NCBI RefSeq assembly: GCF_000243095.1 | Contig: NZ_AHJE01000040.1 | Location: 1-64,000 of the forward strand | Direction: 5' to 3' | Source of the DNA: Cupriavidus basilensis OR16 | GTDB taxonomy: Bacteria; Pseudomonadota; Gammaproteobacteria; Burkholderiales; Burkholderiaceae | DNA: 64,000 nt | Part shown: positions 31,698 through 40,959 of the stretch, in pieces | Position numbering within the stretch: position 1 is the stretch's first letter | Layout of the letters: every line of letters starts with the position of its first letter | Notes under the pieces: generated by a model | Seen by the model: the letters and a program-made list of their open reading frames with translations, nothing else | What the model was told of the DNA's origin: nothing | Database searches by the model: none | Position numbers and translations under genes: made by a program

Positions 31698-33275
31698 TCA
31701 GGCAAACAAGCCATGCAGGAACCAGCGGTATTCGCCGCTTTCCTCGCGCCCGGGGCGCTGGCGATAGACCCAGCAGCGCAGCCCATCCGGGCGCTCCGCG
31801 ATGAAGTAATCGCGCGTGGCCAGCGCCCCATCCCACCAGCCGGATTCGATGCGTTCCGGCCGCGAGAGCAAGGTCAGCGGGCCACCGTGACAAGGCCGAT
31901 GGCGTTGCACGGTCAGCGCCACGGGTTGCGCCATCAGCCACAGCGGACGCTCCGGCATGCCCGCCGCGGCACGCTCCGGCTCGCGCGGCGCGCGCGCCGG
32001 CATCTCATCCACCGGGCACCAGCGGTTGGCGCGCTCGGGCCGGTGGTCGGCCAGCGGCTGCGGTTGCAGCACGTTCTCCCGGCCCAGCCGAGCCATCAGC
32101 GTATCGAGCACGCGGCCCAGCTCCGCCGGCGTGCCACCCGGCTCGGGAAACAGCGCATCGCTCTGCGGCAGGCAGGTCTCGACCGACTCCACCACCAGCA
32201 ACAGGCTCACCGCCGGCACCGTGAACCGCACCTGGTCCAGCCGCTCCTGCAGCAGCTTGGACAAATGCGCCGGATCGCGGCTAGGCTGCGCCAGGCTGAT
32301 CGTCACCGGCGTCGCCGGGGTCTCGGTGCCAAGCCGGTAGCGCTCATGCTCCAGCCGCAGCACAAGATACGTGACACCTGCCTGCCGCACGGCCAGCCAG
32401 CCGGCCAGCGCCAGCAGCAGACGCTGCGCGCCCGCCATCACGCCCTGCACGGATTCGGTCCGGCCAGGCAGCTCCATGCGTTGCGAGAACGTGGCCGGCG
32501 CGCTGAACCACGTAAAGCGCACCGGCACCTCGCCATAGGCCTGGTCCAGCCGCGCCAGCAGGTCCGGACCCAGCCGGCGCCGCAGGCCGGCACGCGGCAG
32601 GCCCCGCACCTCGCCCACGGTCCGGCAGCCGATGCCATCGAGCCAGCCATCATCCGCCAGCCCCTGCAACATGCCCACCGGCAGCCGGTCCAGCAGCCGC
32701 GCCATGCGCCGCGGCTGCACGGCGCGGCGCGCCGGGCGCACCAGCGCGCCACGGCGATCCCGCCGCAGCGGCTGCGCCGCCAGCCACGCCGCCCCGAAGG
32801 CGGTGGGCCCGCAGCCCAGTTGCAGGAACACGCCGAGGCGCCGCACCCGCGCATACACCGCCCGGCACAACGCGAGGTGCCCGCCAAACAGCCGCAGGCT
32901 GGCCCCGGCATCGATCATCACGGTCGCTGCCCCGGGATCGGGATGCACCGTAACGTGCGGCGTGAAATGCAGCAATGCCAGCGCTAATGCCGCCATGACC
33001 TGCGCCTCGGCCGCCGGCTCGCGCTCCAGCTGCACCACCTGCGCCGACAACGCCTGCACGCCGCCCCGCCGCATCCCCGCCTGCACCCCCAGCGCCACCG
33101 CCGGGCCATTGGCCAGCACCACCCGCTCGCGCTCCATCACCGCCACCGGGACGCCGTGGTGCAGCAGGCCGGTGGCGGTATCGGAAGCGCGGGGAGCGCC
33201 GGCGGGCTCAGGCCAGTTCGGCTGCAGCGCGTCGAGCGGCAGGCGCGGCAGATGCACCGCGATCCAGTACGACAT
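31698..33275 (-). CDS. imuB: ImuB, Y-family polymerase-like mutasome hub
   Basis: A 525-residue Y-family-like protein that lacks polymerase activity and bridges ImuA, DnaE2 and the beta clamp. It begins YWIAVHLPRLPLDAL, and its middle has the IDAGASLRLFGG and LGCGPTAFGAAWLAA segments of ImuB. Clamp-contact motifs are not obvious by eye. The C-terminus ends with RCWVYRQRPG and EYRWFLHGLFA, typical of the family. The ATG at 33275 is preceded by GGGAGAGC and overlaps the imuA coding end by 68 bases, so translation is coupled. dnaE2 follows after nine bases. Confidence 0.93.
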   Translation of the reverse strand: MSYWIAVHLPRLPLDALQPNWPEPAGAPRASDTATGLLHHGVPVAVMERERVVLANGPAVALGVQAGMRRGGVQALSAQVVQLEREPAAEAQVMAALALALLHFTPHVTVHPDPGAATVMIDAGASLRLFGGHLALCRAVYARVRRLGVFLQLGCGPTAFGAAWLAAQPLRRDRRGALVRPARRAVQPRRMARLLDRLPVGMLQGLADDGWLDGIGCRTVGEVRGLPRAGLRRRLGPDLLARLDQAYGEVPVRFTWFSAPATFSQRMELPGRTESVQGVMAGAQRLLLALAGWLAVRQAGVTYLVLRLEHERYRLGTETPATPVTISLAQPSRDPAHLSKLLQERLDQVRFTVPAVSLLLVVESVETCLPQSDALFPEPGGTPAELGRVLDTLMARLGRENVLQPQPLADHRPERANRWCPVDEMPARAPREPERAAAGMPERPLWLMAQPVALTVQRHRPCHGGPLTLLSRPERIESGWWDGALATRDYFIAERPDGLRCWVYRQRPGREESGEYRWFLHGLFA

Positions 33276-34119
33276 GGGCTTGCTCTCCCGCAATGGCGTG
33301 GGAAGTCCGGGAAACCGGGGAATAGGAAGGCGCTGGCGCAACGAGGGCTGGCGACAACGAAGAGGCGCTGTCCGGCACCGCCATCATCTCGCCCAGCGGC
33401 AGCACCAGCGGCGCATCGCGCACCGGGCCGCGCCGCTTGTGAAAGCCGATCGACAAGGCATTGCCCGGCGCCGGCGACAACAGCAGCCGCAGCACCGCCG
33501 GCGACGACTCGCGCAGCACGCTGGCCGGCCGGCACGCCCACACCACGGCGTCTCCCGCCTGCGCCAGCACCTGCAAGCGCCGCAGCGCCTCCGGCCGCGC
33601 CGTGGGCAGCCAGACCATCACCCCGCCAAAGGCCTGGCTGCGCAGCACCTGCTCCGCCGCCCACAGCGCATCCGCCTGCGCCGCGGCCCGGCCCGCGCCA
33701 GCGGGCGGGCGCACCCAGTACAACTGACGCGCGGGCAGCCCCCACTCGGCCAGGCACGACGCATTGGGCAGGTATGGCGGCCCGATCAGCGCCACCCGGC
33801 GCTGATCGGCGGCCAACGCCAGCAACGCCGGGCGCAGCAGCCGCAACTCGCCCACCCCAGGGTCGGCCAGCAGCAGCTCCGTCAGCGCGCCCACCGGCCA
33901 GCCGCCGCCCGGCAACTCGGCCGAGAGCGCGGCATGGCCGGTTGGCAAGGCCGGCACGCTGCCCGCCCGGCCCAGATGGCCAAGCTGCCCCGCCCGCCAC
34001 AGGCCGGGATAGCGTTGCTCCAGTGCGCCCAGCGCAACCTGCCGGTCGGCCATGGGCGGCTGCGCCAAAGGCGAATCGCCCGACGTGCCGGGCGAGTTGG
34101 GGAAGAGTTGGGCGATCAT
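33208..34119 (-). CDS. imuA: ImuA, RecA-like mutasome regulator
   Basis: A 303-residue ImuA protein with a RecA-like fold. It shows the characteristic early segment HAALSAELPGGGWPVGALTELL and the RVALIGPPYLPNA strand. It is the first gene of the SOS-inducible imuA-imuB-dnaE2 operon and is thought to modulate mutasome activity. The C-terminal 60 residues are Ala/Ser/Pro-rich and overlap the imuB start. A perfect LexA box lies 61 bases upstream. The start at 34119 could alternatively be the ATG at 34053. Confidence 0.9.
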   Translation of the reverse strand: MIAQLFPNSPGTSGDSPLAQPPMADRQVALGALEQRYPGLWRAGQLGHLGRAGSVPALPTGHAALSAELPGGGWPVGALTELLLADPGVGELRLLRPALLALAADQRRVALIGPPYLPNASCLAEWGLPARQLYWVRPPAGAGRAAAQADALWAAEQVLRSQAFGGVMVWLPTARPEALRRLQVLAQAGDAVVWACRPASVLRESSPAVLRLLLSPAPGNALSIGFHKRRGPVRDAPLVLPLGEMMAVPDSASSLSPALVAPAPSYSPVSRTSHAIAGEQAHVVLDRGASAAPAARRAAAELA

Positions 34120-34179
34120 GTGATGCTTGCGGCTCAGCCAGCAGGAAGTCAGCAGGAACTGAGAGGGGGATTCCGATTA

Positions 34180-34195
34180 CTGTATATTTATACAG
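34180..34195. promoter_or_regulatory. LexA (SOS) box upstream of imuA
   Basis: CTGTATATTTATACAG matches the LexA consensus CTGT-N8-ACAG and is a perfect palindrome that extends two bases further on each side. It lies 61 bases upstream of imuA and marks the cassette as DNA-damage inducible. Confidence 0.92.
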
Positions 34196-34245
34196 TATCA
34201 CGGATGCGCGCAAGGGTGAAGCGGTGGGGCGATGGGGTGGAGAAT

Positions 34246-34352
34246 GACAATAGTTAGTTGTGCCGAGACATAGTTAGCTGCGCCGGACCCAAAATGACAT
34301 TGTTAGCTGCGCCGACGGGCCAGACTAACGGCTTACAAAGTTAGCTGCGCCG
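34246..34352. repeat. Four-copy direct repeat resembling a transposon end
   Basis: TTAGCTGCGCCG occurs at 34274-34285, 34303-34314 and 34341-34352, and as the variant TTAGTTGTGCCG at 34254-34265. Copies one and three are each preceded by AATGACA. The spacing is 20, 29 and 38 bases. Multiple short direct repeats of this kind are typical of the ends of IS21-like and Mu/Tn7-like elements. No transposase gene or second end is seen here. Confidence 0.55.
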
Positions 34353-34558
34353 GCACGCATATATGACGGCCTGCTGGCAGCCACACGGGAATTGAAACCG
34401 GCCTAGATCAGGAGTGAGACCGAGCAGTTGAGGGTGCCGGTCTCGACCGCGGGAACGTCAACGCCAAGCCGGGGTCAATCGGGTTTGTCACTCTTCAGTC
34501 GGGAAGGAAGTTGGCATCGCCATCTCCGCTATCAAGCAGACGCTGGGCGCGACCACCA

Positions 34559-35251
34559 TCACGGGGCCAAGAGGATGTTGATTGCGCCCCGTGGCTCGGG
34601 ACTGGAGCTCACCTCGGCGCGCCGCGGCGTGTCCCCCAGCCCCACCGCTTCCGCCGCCACCAGGATGCGTTCGGCATTCATGCCGTGCAGGATGTAGTGA
34701 AAGCCCTTGCCTTCGTCACCGATGCGGTCTTCTACCACCACCTTGAGGCCGTCTATAAAGACCTGGTTGGTATCGCCCATCTTGTCGATCTCGCGGGTTT
34801 CCACATGATTGCGGTCGATGGTCGTATAGAACAGGCTCAACCCGTCCGACTTGCTCTTGACCGACTCCAGCGGCGTGGTGCGCGCCAGGATCAGCATCTT
34901 TTCCACGCAACTGGCGGTCGAGATAAACGTCTTGGCGCCGTTGAGCACATAGTGATCGCCCTGCCGGTCCGCGCGCGTCTTCAGTTGCGTTGTATTCAGG
35001 CCGGTATTGGGCTCCGTCACCGCAAAGCATGCGCGTTCCTTGCCGGCAATCAGCGGCGGCAGCATGCGTTGCTTCTGTTCCTCATTGCCGAACATCACCA
35101 CCGGATTGAGGCCGAAGATATTCATATGCACGGCGGACGCGCCACTCATTCCCGCGCCCGACTCGGAAATGGCCTGCATCATGATGGCGGCCTCGGTAAT
35201 GCCCAGCCCGGAACCCCCATAGGCCTGGGGAATGCAGATGCCCAGCCAGCC
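34559..35251 (-). pseudogene. Doubly truncated acyl-CoA dehydrogenase remnant
   Basis: The middle part of an acyl-CoA dehydrogenase. It begins in mid-domain at GWLGICIPQAYGGSGLGITEA directly after the neighbouring CoA-transferase stop, so the usual N-terminal helices (about 50-60 residues) are missing and no start codon is available. The central beta domain is well preserved (CFAVTEPNTGLNTTQLKTRA, YVLNGAKTFIS). It loses similarity after ILVAAEAVGLG (about 34640), so the roughly 130-residue C-terminal helical domain with the catalytic glutamate region is absent. The break faces the transposon-end-like repeats at 34246-34352. Confidence 0.8.
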
Positions 35252-35260
35252 GTGCTGTTG

Positions 35261-36466
35261 TTACTTGCTGTTGTGCTCGGGAAGAAACGTCGCGCCCTGC
35301 GCGGCCAGCGCCTGGATTTGCGCCGCGCTGTAGCCGGCCTGCGCCAGCACCTCGACGCTGTGCTCGCCCAGCCGCGGCGCCTGGCGCTCGACGCGCGGCT
35401 GCGACTTCGACCAGGCCGAAGGGATTGCCATCGAACGCACGCGGCCTTCGCTGGGATGCTCGACGATGCCGAAGAATCCCACCGCATCGAGATGCGGGTC
35501 CGCCATCAGCGAGTCGATGGTGTGCATGGGCATCACCGGAATGTCGGCGGCTTCGAGCACCGCGGTCCATTCGGCCGAGGTACGCGTTGCCATGACCTCG
35601 GCCAGCATCCGGTAAAGCTCGTGAATGTGTTCGGTACGCTTGCCGATGGAGCCGAAGCGTGGATCGCTTTCCATGACCTCGGGCTTGCCGATCAGGTCGA
35701 AGAAAGACCTCCATTGCTTGTCGTTGTAGACCATCACGCAAAGATGCCCGTCCCGGGTCCGGTACGGACGGCGGTGATCGTTCAGCAAGCGCCCGTAACC
35801 GGCGGGTCCTTCCGGCGGATCGAAGGTGTGCCCGTACATGTGATCGCCAAGGACGAACTGTGCCATGGTCTCGAACATCGGCACTTCGATCGATTGCCCT
35901 TCTCCCGTGCGCTCGCGGTGGTAGAGCGCCGCGCTCACGGCATTGGCGGCGCTCATGCCGACGATACAGTCTGCCATGGCATTGGGTGCGTACCGCGGCA
36001 CTTCCGAGCCGGCCTGGGTGCTTAGCGACGGAATCGCGACCGCGCCCTGGATCAGATCGTCGTAGGCAGGCTTGGCGGCATAGGCGCCGCGCTGCCCGTA
36101 GCCATAGACGACGCCGACATAGATGATTTTCGGGTTAGCCCCAATGATCTCCTCATAGCCGAGGCCAAGCCTCGCCATGGCTTGCGGCCGCACGTTGTAG
36201 ATCAGCACGTCGGCATCGGCGGCCAGGCGCATCGCGTCCGCCTGCCTGCTTGAGATCCAGCACCACGCTGCGCTTGCCGCGGTTGGCGTGCAGGAAAATG
36301 CCACCCATGCCCGGGTTGCAGCTGGGACCGATGCTGCGGACGGTGTCCCTTCCGGGGGTCCATTAATGACATCCGCGCCCAGTTCGCCGAGTATCTGGGT
36401 CGCATACGGCCCCATCAGCCCCGTGGTCATGTCGACGATACGCACGCCTGCAAGGGGGCCGCTCAC
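35261..36466 (-). pseudogene. Frameshifted CaiB/BaiF CoA-transferase
   Basis: A class III CoA-transferase whose reading frame stays open throughout, but about 35 codons are read in the wrong frame. Between about 36350 and 36240 the frame gives a tryptophan- and serine-rich sequence, whereas a neighbouring frame gives the expected [21 protein letters not shown] and VVLDLKQ. One base seems lost after GAAGGG, and a second indel near 36240 restores the frame. The rest is normal, with [20 protein letters not shown] and a full C-terminus. The GTG at 36466 after AGGGAG is the likely start. Either the gene is inactive or the sequence has two base errors. Confidence 0.75.
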
Positions 36467-36576
36467 GCTTTGCTCCCTGAGCACAAGGTGGGCGGGAAAG
36501 TATCGGGCCTCATGGATGCCTCCTCGAATAGAACGAGGCCATGCTACGGAAGCCGGTGCAGCGAGAGTGTGTCGGC

Positions 36577-36595
36577 CGATACGCCAAACGTATCG
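36577..36595. promoter_or_regulatory. Inverted repeat upstream of the MalT-like regulator
   Basis: CGATACG (36577-36583) and CGTATCG (36589-36595) are perfect 7-bp arms around CCAAA, between the divergent CoA-transferase and LuxR-type genes. A CGTATCG also occurs at 61219-61225, upstream of the acyl-CoA ligase gene, so it may be a shared regulator site. Confidence 0.4.
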
Positions 36596-36731
36596 CGCTG
36601 TCGCCAGCGCCGCGCCAGCGCGGCACTATAATGTGTCCGCGACTTCGCTCCGCCTCCGGAAGCTGCTGCACGGCTGCAACCGGAGCCGGCAAGCCAGCTG
36701 ACCATTAAAGTTGATCAACAAGCCTGCGCCA

Positions 36732-39515
36732 ATGCCTTCCTCCAGCATCCCGTCCGAAGGAACGACCATCTCCACCGGCCACGCGGCTCAATCCATCGCC
36801 AGCACCAAGCTGGTTCCGCCGCGCGGCGCGCGCCGGTTGATGCCGCGCGAAGCGCTGCTGGCACGGTTGCTCGAAGCGAGGCGCCAGCGCTGCGTGGTCG
36901 TCCAGGGGCCGGCCGGCAGTGGCAAGACCAGCACAATGGTGGCATGGCGGCAGGCACTTTTGTCACTCGACTTCGACGTGGCCTGGCTTTCATTGGGCGC
37001 CGAGGACAACGAGCCCACGCGCTTCTTCGACTGCCTGCTGGCCAGCCTGGCCGAAGTGGATGCCAGGATGGTGCGCGAAGCTGCCTTGCTCATGGGGCGC
37101 GACAGCGAAGACTCGGCCATCGAGCATTGGGTGATCACGCTGGTCAACGGCATCGCAAACCGGACGCGCGAACTGGTGCTGATGCTCGACGACCTCCAGC
37201 ACGTGGACGATCCGCGCATCATCGAAGCCCTGCAATGCCTGATCGATTACGCGCCCCCGCAACTGCACCTGGTGCTAGGCTCCCGCAGCGCCCCGCCGCT
37301 GTCGCTGTCGCGCCTGCGCGCACAGGGCTTGCTGAGCGAATTCGACCTGCGCGACCTGCGTTTTAGCGCGGAAGAGTCCGAACGCTTCCTGCTCGAGCAG
37401 CTCGGCAAGATCGAAAAGCGCGATGCCGAGGTGCTGCATGGGCTGACCGATGGCTGGATCGCCGGCTTGCAGCTATTTGCCCTCGACCTCAAGACCAAGC
37501 AAGGCGCGCCGCAATACGCGCGCACGGAGGTACGCGACGCGCGTGCCTTCGCCAGTTACCTCGAGCGCGAGGTGCTGCTGAGGCTGGCGCCGGACGACCT
37601 CGAACTGCTTACCCGTATTTCGATCTGCAACCGGTTCTCCGCGCCGTTGTGCGCCACCCTGCTGGGTATGCCGCACGCCGTGGCGCGCATGATGGCGCGG
37701 CTCGCGCACCTGGACAGCGATAACCTCTTCATTACGCAAATCAGCAGCCGGGACCGCGAGACCTGGTACCGGATACATCCTCTCTTGCGCGAGGTGTTGC
37801 AGGCCCGCCTGACAGTCTTGTCCGAGGATGAGCAGCGCGCCTTGCATGCGGCAGCGTGGCGCTGGTTCGAGCAGAATGGCCATGTCGATGAGGCGGTTCG
37901 TCATGCCGTGCAGGCGGGCGAGCCGCAGGCCGCGGCCGATCTGGTCGAGACCTGCGCCCGTGAGCTGTATGTGCAGGGCGAATTGAGCCAGGTTGCCGCC
38001 CTGGTGCGGCGGCTGCCACCGGCCGAAGTGGAGGCGCGTTTCAGCCTGCGCTTGCTGTTGGCGCACCTGCGCCTGTACGCACGTGACCTGGACGCCGTCG
38101 CGCGGACCATCGATCAGTTGGAGGCGCCGGCCACGCTTGGCGAACTCGATATCGGCCAGCGTTATGCGCTCATCCTGCTGCGGGCCGGACTGGCGCTGCA
38201 GCGCGACGACACCGACGCGGTGGTCGCCCTGCTCCCCGAGCTGCAGCGCGTGCCCTCCGACGCCGACGACCTCACCCTCGCCGGGCGGAGCAATGTCCTG
38301 TCGTGGATGTACATGTACCGCGGCGAGTATGAAATGGCCCGCAAGGTGCTGGAAGACGAGGGCTGGCGCGAGGGTGCGCCGCGCACCAGCCTGGTGGGGC
38401 GCTGCCTGGGCGGCATGAGCCACGCGCTGGAAGGCGATATCGTACGTGCCGAGCGCATCTTCCGCGACGCGCTGCAGGAGGCGGAGAAGTATGGCGCCGC
38501 CTTCATCGGCGTCGCCTGCATGGCCGCGGGCCTGCTGGGCGATGCCATGTACGAGCTAAACGAAGTCGACGCCGCGCGGCGGATGCTGGAGGCGCGCATC
38601 GAGGTGCTGGAGCGCATCTCGATACCCGACACCGTGTGCCGGGCGCTGCTGGTGCTCGCCTCCGCCCACTGGCGCGCGAGCGGCTACCTGGAAGCGCGGG
38701 CCTATCTCGATCGTCTCGAAGAATACGCCACCACCCATTGCCTGGACCGGCTCCTCGCCCACGCACTTGGCTCGCGCCTGCGCTGGCACCTCCAGCAGGG
38801 CGAACCGGACCAGGCCGATGCGGTCCTGGCACGGCTTGAAACGCTCGGCGTGCGCCACGCCGACGCGACCCGCAGCCCCGCATGGGAGATCACTGTCTGC
38901 GCCAGGCGCGCGCGTATTGACATGTGCGTGCATCGCAAGGATTTCGAAGCGGCGCTGGCCCAGTTGGTACCGCTAATCTCGATGACCGAAGCGAGTGGCC
39001 GCTGGCGGCGCGTAGCCAGCCTGCGCATGCAACTCGCGCTGGTGGAGCAGGCTTGCGGACGCACCCGCTCGGCAAGCGAGAACCTTCTCCAGGCCCTGCG
39101 CCTGGGCCATCGGCTTGGGCTGGTGCGCACTCTGCTCGATGTTTCGTCGCGCGTGCCAGAGCACCTCGACGCACTACTGCAGGAAAAAGTGCTCGACCCG
39201 GTACTCACGTTTTACGTCCAGCGCCTGCTGGCGGCGGCGGCCCAAACCGTGGGCGAGCCTGCGGCCCGCCCGTCCGCCGGCCCGGCCGGCGCAATGCCTA
39301 ACCTCACCGAGCGCGAAGCGGAAGTGGTGGAGTTGCTCGCGCAGGCCATGGCCAACAAGAGAATTGCGAAGGTGCTCAACGTGACGCCGGAGACTGTGAA
39401 ATGGCACCTGAAGAACATCTACGCCAAGCTCAACGTAGGCGGGCGAGATGAGGCTGTGGGCCGCTTGCGGGATCTTGCGGCCAGCCAGTCGCCGGTGCCT
39501 GCCCGCCCCCGCTAG
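36732..39515 (+). CDS. MalT-like (LAL) LuxR-family transcriptional activator
   Basis: A 927-residue large ATP-binding LuxR regulator. The N-terminal NTPase has Walker A GPAGSGKTS (about residues 60-68) and Walker B LVLMLDDLQHV. A winged-helix/superhelical middle contains TPR-like repeats. The C-terminus carries the LuxR helix-turn-helix with LTEREAEVVELLAQAMANKRIAK. Such proteins activate operons on binding an inducer and ATP. The ATG at 36732 is the first in frame; a TTG at 36711 is an alternative and neither has a strong ribosome-binding site. It is the intact counterpart of the broken homologue at 58206 and faces the acyl-CoA gene cluster, which it probably controls. Confidence 0.92.
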   Translation: MPSSSIPSEGTTISTGHAAQSIASTKLVPPRGARRLMPREALLARLLEARRQRCVVVQGPAGSGKTSTMVAWRQALLSLDFDVAWLSLGAEDNEPTRFFDCLLASLAEVDARMVREAALLMGRDSEDSAIEHWVITLVNGIANRTRELVLMLDDLQHVDDPRIIEALQCLIDYAPPQLHLVLGSRSAPPLSLSRLRAQGLLSEFDLRDLRFSAEESERFLLEQLGKIEKRDAEVLHGLTDGWIAGLQLFALDLKTKQGAPQYARTEVRDARAFASYLEREVLLRLAPDDLELLTRISICNRFSAPLCATLLGMPHAVARMMARLAHLDSDNLFITQISSRDRETWYRIHPLLREVLQARLTVLSEDEQRALHAAAWRWFEQNGHVDEAVRHAVQAGEPQAAADLVETCARELYVQGELSQVAALVRRLPPAEVEARFSLRLLLAHLRLYARDLDAVARTIDQLEAPATLGELDIGQRYALILLRAGLALQRDDTDAVVALLPELQRVPSDADDLTLAGRSNVLSWMYMYRGEYEMARKVLEDEGWREGAPRTSLVGRCLGGMSHALEGDIVRAERIFRDALQEAEKYGAAFIGVACMAAGLLGDAMYELNEVDAARRMLEARIEVLERISIPDTVCRALLVLASAHWRASGYLEARAYLDRLEEYATTHCLDRLLAHALGSRLRWHLQQGEPDQADAVLARLETLGVRHADATRSPAWEITVCARRARIDMCVHRKDFEAALAQLVPLISMTEASGRWRRVASLRMQLALVEQACGRTRSASENLLQALRLGHRLGLVRTLLDVSSRVPEHLDALLQEKVLDPVLTFYVQRLLAAAAQTVGEPAARPSAGPAGAMPNLTEREAEVVELLAQAMANKRIAKVLNVTPETVKWHLKNIYAKLNVGGRDEAVGRLRDLAASQSPVPARPR

Positions 39516-39713
39516 CACCGCGGCGGCCCCCAAAGCTGCACAGTTTGATCGGCGTGCGCCCTAGCGACAGTCGCGCCTGGTCCGCAGCACACTAGCCCCC
39601 CCCGACTCGGGGAGTGCCGCTCGCCCCGCTCTCCACGAAGATGAATGCAAGGCGGTGCTGCGCCATAAAGCAGCACAACGCCGCCCTTCATCCAGACATC
39701 AGGGGAGCATCCG

Positions 39714-40853
39714 GTGGACGTCATCCGTACCGTTTTTCGCGAGGACCACGAAATGCTGCGCGACAGCGCGCGGCGCTTCTTCGAGAGGGAATGCGCACCG
39801 CGCCAGTCCGCTTGGGACCTGGCCGGCCGCGTAGACCGCGAGACCTGGCTCAAGGCTGGCCGCGAGGGCCTGCTGTGCGTCGCCATTCCCACCGAGTACG
39901 GCGGCGGCGGCGGAGACTTTGGGCATTCCGCGGTCGTTCTCGAGGAAATGCACCGTGCCGGTATTTCCGGGGCAGGCTTCTCGCTGCATTCCGACATCAT
40001 CGCGCCTTACATCAACCGGCTGGGCACTGAAGCGCAGAAACAGAAGTGGCTGCCCTCGATCTGCGCCGGGGAGACCATCCTGGCAGTCGGCATCACCGAG
40101 CCTGGCGGCGGCTCCGATGTCAAGGCCGCGCGCACCACCGCCGTACGCGATGGCGATGAATACGTCATCAACGGCAGCAAGACCTTCATCTCGAATGGCA
40201 TGAGCGCCGACATGATCATGCTGGTCTGCAAGACCGACCCGGCAGCCGGTGCCAAGGGCATCAGCCTGATCATGGTCGAGACCAACCGCGAAGGCTTCCG
40301 CCGCGGCCGCAAGCTCCAGAAGGTCGGCCAGCCGGCAGCGGATACGGCCGAGCTGTTCTTCGACAACGTGCGCGTGCCCGTGGGCAACCTGCTGGGCGAG
40401 GTGAACCAGGGCTTCGGCTACCTGATGCAGGAGCTGGCGCAGGAGCGCCTGATCATCGCCCTGTATGCCGCCACCGCGCTCGAACGCCTGCTCGGCGTGA
40501 CGCTGGAGTATGTAAAGGACCGCAGGGCCTTCGGTCAAACCGTCTGGGACTTCCAGAACACCAAGTTCAAGCTGGCCGATGCCAAGGCCCACGCGGTGGC
40601 GCTGCGCACCATGGTCGACTACTACCTGGGCGAACACCTGCGCCGCAAGCTCACTGTGCACGAAGCCGCCATCGCCAAGCTTCACGCCACCGAAACGCTG
40701 TGGAAATGCCTCGACGACATGGTGCAACTGCACGGCGGCTACGGCTACATGCTTGAGTACCCGATTGCGCGCGCCTTCACCGACTACCGCGTGTCGCGCG
40801 TGGTCGGCGGCGCCAACGAGGTCATGCGCGAGCTGATTGCACGCAAGCTCTAG
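39714..40853 (+). CDS. Acyl-CoA dehydrogenase, module 1
   Basis: A 379-residue FAD-dependent acyl-CoA dehydrogenase, full length. Typical segments are AVGITEPGGGSDVK, YVINGSKTFISNG and LHGGYGYMLEYPIARAFTDYR, where the glutamate of MLEYP is the likely catalytic base. The GTG start at 39714 is set by AGGGGAG six bases upstream and by the match to its paralogue at 51226. It introduces the 2,3-double bond into an acyl-CoA and feeds electrons to ETF. It starts a plus-strand run with a thiolase and an SDR. The two dehydrogenase copies are very similar over their whole length. Confidence 0.93.
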   Translation: MDVIRTVFREDHEMLRDSARRFFERECAPRQSAWDLAGRVDRETWLKAGREGLLCVAIPTEYGGGGGDFGHSAVVLEEMHRAGISGAGFSLHSDIIAPYINRLGTEAQKQKWLPSICAGETILAVGITEPGGGSDVKAARTTAVRDGDEYVINGSKTFISNGMSADMIMLVCKTDPAAGAKGISLIMVETNREGFRRGRKLQKVGQPAADTAELFFDNVRVPVGNLLGEVNQGFGYLMQELAQERLIIALYAATALERLLGVTLEYVKDRRAFGQTVWDFQNTKFKLADAKAHAVALRTMVDYYLGEHLRRKLTVHEAAIAKLHATETLWKCLDDMVQLHGGYGYMLEYPIARAFTDYRVSRVVGGANEVMRELIARKL

Positions 40854-40959
40854 GCAGGGCCTGGAAGCTCCGCCACCGATTCCCCCTTCAATTCCGTTAT
40901 TGCAAACAAGGCGGGCAGTGGCCGAAGGCCGCGGCCCCACCGAAACACTGGAGACAGAC

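Larger units (their letters stand above)
34120..34558. other. Gene-poor junction region upstream of imuA
   Basis: About 440 bases with no convincing gene. From the imuA side it holds the LexA box, then the four TTAG(C/T)TG(C/T)GCCG repeats, then about 200 bases with no recognisable coding similarity. The region ends at the truncated acyl-CoA dehydrogenase and looks like an insertion or deletion scar. Confidence 0.55.
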
